This document shows, one piece after another, positions 1 through 11,108 of a stretch of 64,000 nt of DNA. A model generated the notes under the pieces. The model had not been told where the DNA came from and searched no databases. It saw nothing but the letters and a program-made list of their open reading frames with translations. Position 1 is the stretch's first letter. The number at the start of each line of letters is the position of its first letter. Position numbers and translations under genes: made by a program. The DNA is from Symmetrospora coprosmae (taxonomy: Eukaryota > Basidiomycota > Cystobasidiomycetes > Symmetrosporaceae), in contig VUYT01000031.1 in the NCBI GenBank assembly GCA_008802785.1, forward strand, positions 62,001 to 126,000. Direction: 5' to 3'.

Positions 1-532
1 CCATCGACAGTCCGTCATGGGCATCTCCATCAACGAGGTCCTCGTGAACGCTACGGCCAACGCAACGTCTGGATATGCTCAGTGGACATGGAATTCGACC
101 GCACCCGTGAACGCAGGACCTGTCACTCTTGACACCTACCAGACTGTTTTCCGAGTCTACGACCCGGACTTCACCACCACTCAGGAGATCGGCAATACCA
201 CCTTTGTCCAGATCTTCACCAATGCCTGCGCCAACGACCAGGCTGCTGCTCAGCCTCTTCTCGAGACTCTCGGCTCGCTTGAGCTTGGTCTCCTCGGCGC
301 TGCTCTCTCGAACGCTACCGCCCCGGCTGCCACCACCGCCGCTGCCCCCGCTTCTAGCGCCGCCGAGACCGCGACGTCTGCCGTAGAGTCTGCCTCTTCC
401 GCTGCCACCAGCGCGGTTGAGTCGGCCACCTCGGCCGTCTCTTCTGCCGCCTCGGGCGCTGCTGCCTCGGCCACTTCCGTTGCTAGCGCTGCCACTTCGG
501 CCGCTGCCGCCCTCACCTCGACTTCCGCCTAA
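1..532 (+). CDS. C-terminal part of a secreted Ser/Ala/Thr-rich protein (5' end outside window)
   Basis: The reading frame is already open at the left edge, so the Met at position 17 is probably internal and the gene begins upstream. About 95 residues of folded-looking sequence (with YAQWTWNSTAPVN and VFRVYDPDF) are followed by a low-complexity tail of roughly 75 residues made almost wholly of Ala, Ser, Thr and Val, ending at a TAA at 530-532. This layout, a compact domain plus an O-glycosylatable Ser/Ala tail, is typical of fungal cell-surface or secreted proteins that may carry a GPI anchor. No signal peptide can be seen because the N-terminus is missing. The last residues are only weakly hydrophobic, so GPI anchoring is a guess. 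I do not recognise the domain. Confidence 0.6.
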   Translation, partial: HRQSVMGISINEVLVNATANATSGYAQWTWNSTAPVNAGPVTLDTYQTVFRVYDPDFTTTQEIGNTTFVQIFTNACANDQAAAQPLLETLGSLELGLLGAALSNATAPAATTAAAPASSAAETATSAVESASSAATSAVESATSAVSSAASGAAASATSVASAATSAAAALTSTSA

Positions 533-1206
533 GCAAGTCCCAGTCCCGTGGCTGTGGGCCTCATGAGCAAGACCTGCTCAAGCTTCAGTGCCATCAGTGT
601 AGCGGTGCAACTCGCGTTTAGACACCCAAGATGGACACTACCTTCTACCATCTCCTAAAACTCCAACTTTCTCCGTTCTCCGCCTGTCCATATAACACAT
701 ACAACAGTGTAACTCTAATTGACTTTGCACTGCAATCACTCTCGTGCGTTCCTGTCGAGGATTGTCCCGACTCTGGAGAGTATTCCACTTACGACAGTTG
801 CGAGGGTAAGATGAGTGAGCAACAGAGCATATTGGCGCTGGGAAGTTTGGGAGAGTGTCAATGCTGCAACAGTCTGTCGAACGATCTTTCAGCGTCGTCT
901 TGGAGCTGCGACTCGCCGCAGTCATCGAAGCGGGGCGGCTGTCGCCGCATCAGTCAGGGAGTTCGGCTCATCAGCCTGTTGAGCAAGATCGGAACTATGC
1001 GAAGCTTGCAGACAGAGCACCGCTTGCCTTACTGATGTTTCGACGGTACTCGGACAGGTGACCCTAAGTCCTCTGCGAGAACGTAATACTCGTATATCCG
1101 TGATTGTGCCACGGTGGCCGGTCTGACCGGACCAGTTGACAAGGAGTATCCCCGCTACCTTTCCGGGCTGCCGCCATGAGGTGTGTCATCTAGACGTACT
1201 GCATGT
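533..1206. other. Intergenic region, no supported gene
   Basis: This lies between the stop of the secreted protein and the stop of PEX3 (convergent 3' ends). It contains a 134-codon ATG-started frame (631-1035, +) with no family resemblance. I regard it as chance. No RNA gene or repeat was seen. Confidence 0.5.
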
Positions 1207-3216
1207 CTACTGTGCGAGAATGAAATTAGAGTATACAACTGCCGAGAACTCCTGAAGCTCCCTATTTTCTGCCAGAGCCTCGGCATATTCGTTCGGCAGA
1301 CCGTTGAAGACCGTGTGGCTGCATCTCGCCAGGGCAGGCAGTATGGCGGCGAGCTTGACTTTCTTTTCCTGCACCTCGGAGAAACGGTGCTGGCCCAGAC
1401 CGGATGCGCTCGCTGGCAAGGGCGGGAGGGACGCACTTTCGTCCACGAAGAGATGTCCCAGAGACGACACCAGCATAGCGAACAGACGGTCCAGGCAGGA
1501 GCGCAGGACGATCGCAAAGTCCGGTGAATCGACAAAGTCACGCGTCTCGTCTAGAAGAGAGCGTAGCGCTGGCCGTACTTCAGTATCGGCCAGTCCGCTC
1601 TGTTCCAGCGTCTCGGTGACGTCCTGGCCTCGCATAGGAAAGATCGCAGGGGCGAAGCTGAAGGCACGCGTTGTCAGGTGTGCCGATGTACAACAAAGTG
1701 CGCAAGTCTCACCTGTAGATAGCGCCTGTCGGTTCGTACTCGACGCGCCGTCGTACGTCCAGCAGCAGACGACTCAGCTCCTCCGATCCAAGCTGGCTCT
1801 TCAGCGATATACTGCAGCGGTGCTAGATGTCAGCATTATCAGGTCGGGCACAGATGCAGCAGCAACTGTACCTTTCCAGCGCTTCCGCTGTTGCTCCCTC
1901 TGTCCGCTTGGAGATCTCTTTCCACCCTTTTTGCAAGAACCACCAACTGAAAGTGAGGTATTGCCGCTCAGTTGCCGCATCTATTGTCTTTCCAGCTATT
2001 CCTGCGTCTTCTCCGGCTGTGTCGCCCCTCAGGATGGAGTCGGCCAGCTTCTCGTCATCCAAACTGGACAGCAGGGATTCCAGGGTGTTCTGTGGCGGCG
2101 AGGCCTGCTCGTGTACTGAGCTAATGTAATTGTGACGTCCGAGAAGGTTCAATTGGATGTGAGTTTGAAGCGATAGCAGGGCGAGCAGGTACAGACTCGT
2201 GACTGTTCTGTGGAAAGCTGCCAAGGGCGAGAAGCAGTACCGATCGTCAGGTCGGCCTCGCCTAACTAATGACATGCAGCGCGCCGACGTACTGAGCAAC
2301 TTGACCGCTTGCCACAATTCTGCCTTCGAGCGAGGATCGCGGAGCTCCTGACGTTCCGGCTCGCTTTTCGAGGCATATGTGGGATCTGCAGCTTCCCGGA
2401 GTTGCGCGGACTGTGCGACCATGCGGACCGTGGAGTCTGGCGTCAATGTACAGCTTTTTTCCTACGATCCTGCCACGGGCGACCTACGGATGGATCCTCG
2501 CCTGCAGCGCCTCCTCCCAATGACGGTTCCCCTCCCTCCACCTGCCCTGCCTCGGCGCTGGGAAGCTCTGCATGTGATGCAGTCCCATTGGGCTTTGTAC
2601 CGGACGAGGTGTGCTCTTGAGCTGCGTCTGGCGCTCCGACCAGGACGGTCGACCCCTCCGTATCGGCCAGCTGCGGGTGCTGGGGTTCCTCCAGCTCTGG
2701 CTCCTGCTGCTCAGCCGCAACTGGGGTAGGCAGGTCCGCAGCCTGAAGCTTCTCCCGCCTTGTCTCCTCTGCTCGCCGTTGCAGCTCGGCGGTTAGAGCC
2801 TCGACGTCTAGCTCGTCCAGGACCTGCTTGGCCAGTGTCGGCAGAAGCGCCAGGAGCGTGAATGCGCAATCCTCCTGGTTCTGCTGGAAGCGGCGCCGCA
2901 GGCTGGTAGGAGGTGAAGCATATGTGCAGGCACAGTGATCAAAGAGTGCAGGAGGTGGTGATGATACCGCATGAAAGGGCGCGTGCCTGATTCAGCTTCA
3001 AAGCTCCACGGGGGGTCCGGCGGCTCTCCAGGCATTCATGAGCCGGCACAGCACCCACTTCTCCTTTGCGGCTCTGTCAATTGTGAGTCTCTCCGTGAGG
3101 TCAGCGAAGCGCTGCCGGGCGTACGATGTGAGGAGGTAGGCTCCGCCGGCGAGACTGGCGAGCACCGTCAGACCTCGCCGCCGCCTGTTGATGAACCCGG
3201 AGACCGAGGAGAGCAT
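1207..3216 (-). CDS. PEX3: Peroxisomal biogenesis factor 3 (peroxin-3)
   Basis: Pex3 is the peroxisomal membrane anchor that receives Pex19 and its membrane-protein cargo. The start at 3216 gives MLSSVSGFINRRRRG, a basic N-terminus followed by a membrane segment (LTVLASLAGGAYLLTSYA), as in other Pex3 proteins. Exon 1 ends within AKE-N and joins exon 2 near 2911, restoring the family signature LRRRFQQNQEDC. Later exons carry SKAELW, a conserved TSLYLLALLSLQTHIQLNLLGRHNYISSV segment (split here by a family-specific context), LKSQLGSEELSRLLLDVR and a C-terminal exon (about 1207-1650) ending FILAQ. An intron near 2221-2300 joins KLL-T to FHRTVTSLY in phase. Between the N-terminal block and SKAELW there is a Glu/Gln/Pro-rich insertion of about 100 residues. 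The join between the insertion and the SKAELW exon near 2450 was not resolved. Family assignment is firm; some exon ends are approximate. Confidence 0.9.
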
Positions 3217-3491
3217 GGCCAGTGGCCAGTCGTGGGAGAGGATAAGGTGGGGCGATGGAAGCAGACAGACAGGCGGACAGCTGCAGGAGATCCGTATGAT
3301 TATATCGTCTTGCCGCACCTCATCCTCGTTCAGGGCTTGTGGCTGCCTGCTTCTCTCGTGTGGCTGTGACGTGAAGGGGCGCTTGGGCGAGGGGGAGCAC
3401 GAGAACCCAAAGCTGAGGAGGCCCGGGGGAACCATCTCTTCTTGCTCCTTCCATCCCTATTCACAAGCAGACAAAGGATACGGTCCCACAC

Positions 3492-4496
<1,005 letters not shown>

Positions 4497-4620
4497 GACT
4501 CGGCAATGTGATGCATGACCAACCTTGCTGTATGTGGGACCGCGCTTACAGACTAGACTTCAGAAAACTGCGGGCAAACGGATTTCTGTCAGCTGCACTG
4601 CTTAGCAGCCACCTCAACTG

Positions 4621-6636
4621 TCATGGCGAGTGAAGCTCACTGAGTGACAGAGAAAACCCAGCAACTACGGTGAACGCGACAAAGAGAACTGCATATTGAG
4701 CGAGTAAGAAGCAGCCTGGAGCGTTGATTGCCTCAGCTGCAATCACGAACTGCGGACACGGCCAAGAATGGCTCACCAAACAGATCTGCATTCGTGGCCT
4801 GATCCGGAGGGGCGACAATCGTCGTGAGGACGATTTGATTCGTAGCACTCGGAACGCAGGACAGAATGAGGATCGAGTACCGGAGGACGTGGTTCTCCGG
4901 CGGAATGAGACTTGTATGGTACGTGAGGCCTTGCACAAGCGTGCTGCGATGCAGGTACACCTGTGTCAGCCAGAGACTTGCGTCCCTTAATGGTCAACTG
5001 CAGGGACACTCACACGCCCGCAACGGGCAGGATGACCAGCTTTGCTATCGTCAACCCGCAGATGGCTCGAAGCGGAAGCGAAGTAACAGGGCGTGGCACC
5101 TTGATGCGTGCTAAACTGGCGCCGAGGATGATGAGCGAGGTCGGGACTGCAGCACCGCCAAGGAAGGTCGTAACCTGGAAGAGGACGTCGAGGACCGGCT
5201 CTGCCAGACGTTGCAGGCGTATCAGCCGTGTTGTAACGTCACTGAATGCTGTAGAGCCACATCTAACTCACGTCCGTCCGGCGCTTGATTGAAGCTGTAG
5301 CCAGGAATATGCACGAAGAGTGCTTTGAGTGGTCGAACGAGCGCGCACAGCAGGGCGACAGCCAGTGCGATGGTCGGCGGAGTAATCAGATTGCGGAAGA
5401 AGTCGAGGACCGGCTCTCGCAGGGAGCGAGCGAATTTGGCGACCTTCCCCGGAAAGCGGCTGAGCTTAAAGCGTGGGATGTGGATGACAGCCGGCAGCTC
5501 ATGTACAAATTGATACATGCTGCCCGGACGGGTGTTGGGTCTGGTGGGCTCATCAGGCATCTCCTCTATCGCCGGAACCGGCGTTTTGCGTCCGATGAGG
5601 GAATACGGCGCTGCTCCAGCATTGCCTGCCTCTTGCATGATGACAGAGGTGCTTGACCGGTTTGAAACCTGCTGCGTTAATGGCTCGAAGCCTGGCTTGC
5701 TTCTACTGGTGGTTGGCAGAGGCAGCGCTGACGAACTGGCCATCGGCGTCACTTCATCCTCCAAGAATCGCTCCTTGGCGGGAAGCCCAGGGGCGATAGG
5801 GTTGTCTGCCTTGCCTTGGTCTTTACTTTGGGCTGACGATACTTCCGCCGCAGACGTCCCTTTCCAGTGACGACGAAGTGTGCGAGAGAGAAATGCTGCG
5901 AGAGGAGGACGGGTGTCCTTGCCAGTGAAAGGCTCCTTGTAATCCCTTGCGAGTAGGGCGATACCTCCGAGCGGGAAGGTCGTGATCATGCAAATGACCA
6001 TAAAGACAGACGCGTAGGCTTGTGCGAGAGCCGGATCCGTGGAAGGATTGAAAGGAGCTGCAGCAGTGACCGTTTGCAAGACTGCGAAGGGCAGGTCGCC
6101 CTAGCAGACCAGAGCAGAAAACGAGAGAGACGATGTTTTAGGACCATAGAAAGTCACGCCGGAGTACTGTCTAGGACTCACCCAGTTCCCTATCATCCCT
6201 GCCACAAGCAACCCGTTCCTGAAGTTGCTCGGCACAGGCAGAAGGAGGCGCACGAGCCATGCTAGGGCGAGGCCAAGGAGCTCGTAGAAAGCTCCGACCA
6301 GGACAATCGGACCAAGGGCGCCGACATTGTCATTGTCGATAGACTGGACGACCTTGTTGAAGAGAAGAGCCGGAAGAAGGACATTGAGAATGAGCTGCCC
6401 ACTGCCTCGAGCTGCTGCCAGGGGAAACAGCTGGCGTTTGGCCAGCCAGAAGCCACAGCCAGCCGGGAGGAAGAACCTGTACGCGAGCGAGCAAGGCGGC
6501 GGGTCAGCGCCAGTTGCCGTTCGCCGTTTCCCCTGCGCATGCGGAGAGGCGTTCTCGGATCTACGAACTTGATTAACGGCTTCGTCGAGATGAAGACGAT
6601 GCTCCCGATATCGGGCAGGGCAGGAGTGGAGGACAT
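4621..6636 (-). CDS. Auxin efflux carrier (Mem_trans) family membrane transporter
   Basis: This is a polytopic membrane protein of the PIN/PILS-like family found in fungi, probably in ER or other endomembranes; substrates of the fungal members are mostly unknown. Exon 1 from the ATG at 6636 reads MSSTPALPDIGSIVFISTK. Exon 2 (from about 6480) has the family pattern GCGFWLAKRQLFP, AARGSGQLILNVLLPALLF and NKVVQSI. Then come MIGNWV and a helix around VFMVICMITTFPLGGIALLAR. A hydrophilic loop of about 150-180 residues (5300-5900) separates the two helix bundles. The second bundle shows LITPPTIALAVALLCALVRP, VTTFLGGAAVPTSLIILGAS, LRAICGLTIAKLVILP and HVLRYSILILSCVPSATNQI. It ends AQYAVLFVAFTVVAGFSLSL at a TGA at 4621. 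Several short introns interrupt it. The last bundle keeps the crossover-type P-rich turns of the family. Confidence 0.85.
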
Positions 6637-7089
6637 GCGAGCTGTGTGAAGGCTGCAGCATGCAAGAGCGAAGCAGAGCGGCAGGAGGCGGTCGCAAGCA
6701 GGAGATATGTACTTTACGGAGCAGCTCCGTGCAGGGTTTGCCGAAAACCGTTGCGTGCCGAAATGACCAGCCGCGAAGTCGCACTCAGTTGAGGTCGCTA
6801 GTAGAGCGCGCCAGTACTGCGTGCAGGCGAGCGCTGTCAAGAGCGTGCATGATTCTACCAGATCGGTGGACCCCGGCAGCCTGACGAAATTTAGGCAATC
6901 TGGGGAGCCCGTGCCGCGACCGCAACGCGGCGACGGCAGCGGGGATACCCCCTCTCCGTTCAAACGGGCAAATCCATTCAAACATCGCTTGCGGTCGAGC
7001 TTGGTCTGATGCTCATCGGAAGGTCGCCTCTTCGTCAGAAGCGGACCCGCGCGTGGCTTTCGACGAGGAGGTAGTCTTCAACGCTCAGG
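6637..7089. other. Divergent promoter region between the transporter and MSH1
   Basis: This 453-bp interval separates two divergently transcribed start codons. I saw no coding potential that continues into either gene and no clear TATA box or repeat. Open frames here are short and out of context. Confidence 0.5.
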
Positions 7090-10000
7090 ATGTTCCGTCT
7101 CGGCTGCGTCGGGTGCCTGCGCACCATCCCGCGCCTGGAGACCCTGCGACAAGTGCCCATACCTCAATGCATTAGGTCGTTTGTCTCCTTCTCATCCAGA
7201 CGAGGCCTCGCTTCGTTCGGGTGCGCAAGTCAGCAGGTAGAAGCGGTCTCTGTTCCTCGTGGGCATGCGAAGCAGCAGATAGACTCGCTGCAGCCGCGAC
7301 CGTCCACGAGCAGCGCGACAAGGAGGCGTCCCCTAGCTGCTCGCAAGCCGGACCTCGTCCTAACTCGGCCAGCCTCTCTCGAAAAGCCGTTCTTCCAAAG
7401 CCTGCTGAACTACATGGCGGACTTTCCGGACGCTCTTCTCTTGTGCAAAGTTGGCCAGTTCTACGAAGTGAGTGGCGCATGCGCCTCTCCCAGACTCCCG
7501 AGTTTCACTGATGCACGCAACATACGCACACCTGCGCAGTCGTATTTTGACCAAGCCATTGAGATTGCCGGTCTGCTCAAGATCACGCTCACCGGCAAGA
7601 ACATGGAAGGGAACCGGTACCCCATGTGCGGCATTCCGGTTACACAGCTTGACAAGTACCTGGAGAAGCTTGTCCGCGAGCACAATCGCTTCGTTGCCAT
7701 CTGCGAAGAGCACAAGCACTACGATGCCGAGGGGAATTTTAGATATATGACTCGCAAGGTTGCGCGTGTTGTCACGCCAGGTGCGTCACGTCACATGGGG
7801 GCATGCTCATACTCTGCAAGGAACCAGCTGCTCACACGGGCTGTCTATGTCGATTAGGCACCCTTGTGGACGAGTCCTTCATCGAAAAGCAACGGCACAA
7901 CTACCTGCTCGCAGTGGATCTTCCGGACCCCAGTTCAGAAGCTGTCGAGCTCGCGTGGATAGACACCTCGACTGGCGAGTTCTACACCCAGGGTACGACC
8001 ACTTCGTCGCGCACCTTCCAGGAAGACATAGCGCGAGTAATGCCATCCGAGGTGGTTCTGCCGGAATGGCTGAAGTTGCCGGAACACCGGGAGCATCCGG
8101 TCATGCGCATCATCAGCGAGTTGGAGGGCTCCCCAAGGGTGTCACACCCGCGAAAAGAGGCAATTGAGGCAGTTGACCGATCCGACACATCATCATTTTC
8201 GGCCATCCCTCTGCTGTCCGCATACATCCGGCAGACTCTCCTCGGAAACAGCCCGGACTTAGCTCACCCCCTACGCGTGCGAGCAACCAACGACATGCGC
8301 ATTGATCACGTCAGCTTGAGGGCGCTCGAGATCAAGCAGAACAACGAAGGGGGTCGTACCGGAACCTTACTGTCTGTTCTCGACCGTACCGTCACCTCTG
8401 CCGGTCAGCGCCTCCTCGGTGATCGGATTACCGCGCCAAGCAAGTCTATCTCAGAAATCAATGCTCGTCTCTCTCTCCTCTCGTACTTCAAAAACAACGG
8501 ATACCTGCGCGATCAGTTAATAGACAGGCTGCACCAGTTGGATGACGAAGCGCGTCTCATGCAGAAGATGTCCATCGGTCGCCCGACAGCAGAAGACCTC
8601 CTCGCCATCGCTAGGGCTATAAGGGTACAAGGCGAGATCAAGACTATACTGGAGAGCCACCTGGCCGACAGTTCTCTTCCTGTCAGCGAAGACAGCGAGA
8701 TGGCACGGAACACGGCAGATGGCTTGACACGTCATGAAGCACTGGCTGAAGAGATCGAGAGCTCCGTCGACATGGGCGCGCTGGAAGCCCAGAGAGCGCG
8801 TGAACATGCGGCCGAAGAGCAGCTCAGAGTCCCTCCCTCCGCATCGAATGACGGTCTCTATGCAGGAGCGCAGATGCAGGACCTGGAAGGGTCGGAGGCG
8901 GGGCAGTCGCGAGACGTGGACGAGGAAGAAACAGAGCAGGACTCGCAGGAGGACGAAGGTCTCGATCCCTGGAATATTCCATTAAGCGCTATCAGTCCAA
9001 AAGCAAAGGCTGCCAAGGCTGCAAAAGCGGCGGCCGTGCAGAAGGCGGCAAGAGCAGCGAAGTTGAAGGCCGACAAAGCGAAAATTGCCGCTGAGACGGC
9101 CAAGGAAGCACCCTCGCTGCGGACCAAATCAACCGCTAAAACACCCGTAGAGCCAATCAATTGGGGCAAGATCGAGATGACCGTTATGCAGCCAGAGTAA
9201 TTTTGGCATGCAGCCATTCACCTACACGCTGGCGCTGATGCATCACCCGCCTGCTCCGACAGTTCATCGCCTGTCATGTCAGGCATCTATGATGAGATCG
9301 ATGATGTAGAGACGCGAGCGAAGAGGTTGCACAGAACGCTGCTCAGGCAAATCGGAGGTGAGCGAAGGGCAATGATCGTGGTCTCGGCTACACGGCGCTG
9401 ACAATGGTACGAACCGGCAGCACTTGCGGGTGACCTCACTCTTAGGGTGGTGCCACGTCACGGCGCTGTCGTACGGGTCACCCTGAAGAGGGCCGGCACG
9501 CCCGCTGTGCGAGACCTGGAGGAGAAAGGTACCCTCACCATGGTCACAAAGCTCACAACGCACAAGGTGTACTCATACACCGTGTGTGAACAAAGGCATG
9601 CCTTTCGCGCAATCTTACAGATCTGACTTCTGCTCGCACAGCCCTGGGTCAAGCTCAACTCGGAGATGCAGGGCCTTCTGGTCCGGCTCAAAGAAGCAGA
9701 AAGCTTCGCCGTGCGCCAGCTCTGCAACAAGGTCAGTCCGAGTACCCGTACTCTGCAAGCCTGGCCTGAGTAAGCCCTTTTTTGCAGGTCTTGGAACATT
9801 GGGAACCACTCCGTCGCAATGCAGCGATCACTGCCGAGCTCGATGTAGCGACCAGCCTGGCCAAGGCTGCTATCGATATGGGCTTCACGCGGCCTGACGT
9901 GCACGAAGAGTGCGCAAATCCCATCGCAGGTCTCGATGCGGACGAGCAGCTGTATCTAAGACTCCCTTATCGCGCACCGCAGGAAGTCTATAGAGATCAA

Positions 10001-11026
10001 GAACGGTCGCCATCCCGTAGCTGAGCACGAGCTCAAAAAAGGGGGCCGTCTCTTCGAGGCCAACGACACTTTGCTAAACGATGATTGCCGACTGCATGTG
10101 GTGACGGGTCCCAACATGTAAATTGCGACGGCATCTTGCCCAGCATACTGAGCAGAAGCTGAGTCTTAGCTGCATAGGGGCGGGAAGTCTACCGTCTTGC
10201 GAGCCGTCGGGATCATTGCCGCCATGGCGCAAGCGGGTTCATTCGTTCCAGCAGAGAAGGCCAGCATCGGCATTGTCGACCAGCTCTTCGCTCGTATCCG
10301 GTACAGCGACAATATCGCTCACGGGAGAAGCTCGTGAGTTCAACGTCGCGTGTGAAAAGCCAGAGAGGCCGAGTCGCCTAATGCAGTATGCACTAGCTTT
10401 CGCGTTGAGATGGATGATGCAGCCTACATCCTGGAAAATGCGACCGACCGGTCTCTAGTGAGTGCACGATCTAGAAGTGCCCTACACCGCATCAAAGGTT
10501 GACCCGATCTCGCACAGGTCCTGCTAGATGAGTTTGGTCGCGGCACCACAGCAGACTATGCCGTCTGCATCGCAGAGTCCACCATGTTCGCCCTCTGTGA
10601 AGAGATCAAGGCACGCTCCCTCTTTGCGACGCATCTGCACGATATATACGACATCATTCATGAAAGCGAAGCACGCAGGGATATGCGTCAGAGGATGGCG
10701 TTTTTTTGTACTCAGATCGCGGATCAAGGTCTCAATAACGATGTAAGGAGAACCACCAACGCGCCAGGCCGCGCGGATGCGCTGATGTCGCTGCTTCCAG
10801 CCTTCGTTACAGTATGCATACCGATATAAGCTCGAGCCTGGGGTGAATCGCAATCCAGAGGCCTTCAAGGTGCGCTGCTTCTCCTGATCGCTCTAAACCT
10901 TTGGCGTTTGATGTGCGCGCTGACACCGTATCTTGGCATTGCCTACAGGTGGCGGCAGTCGCAGGATACCCTAATCATTTGCTAAAACGTGCCCAGTCGG
11001 TATATGACGGGCGTGTGCATCGGTAG
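7090..11026 (+). CDS. MSH1: Mitochondrial MutS homolog 1
   Basis: This is a DNA mismatch-binding ATPase of mitochondria. The start at 7090 gives a basic, Arg-rich, acid-poor N-terminus ([20 protein letters not shown]) typical of a mitochondrial presequence. The mismatch-binding domain follows: [17 protein letters not shown] and [19 protein letters not shown]. Further along are [16 protein letters not shown], the connector ([17 protein letters not shown]) and the core/lever region ([17 protein letters not shown]). The lever carries an acidic Gln/Glu stretch and an Ala/Lys-rich insert near 8995-9110. The clamp exons lie at about 9260-9920. The Walker A motif TGPNMGGKST is split by an intron inside the Met codon (donor near 10118, acceptor near 10177). 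Downstream are [14 protein letters not shown] (Walker B/signature) and [11 protein letters not shown]. The last exon ends [13 protein letters not shown] at a TAG at 11024-11026. At least ten introns are present. Confidence 0.93.
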
Positions 11027-11108
11027 CAGCAGAAGTACATCGACAGTCACTGCAAGTAAATCGTTCAGATTCGCTGAAGGTGCCTCCAGTCAGTCTACAT
11101 AATCGCGT

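Noticed and set aside
631-1035. 134-codon ATG-started frame downstream of the secreted protein, Cys/Ser-rich
   Set aside because: It has no family resemblance and no in-phase introns, and lies in 3' flanking DNA.
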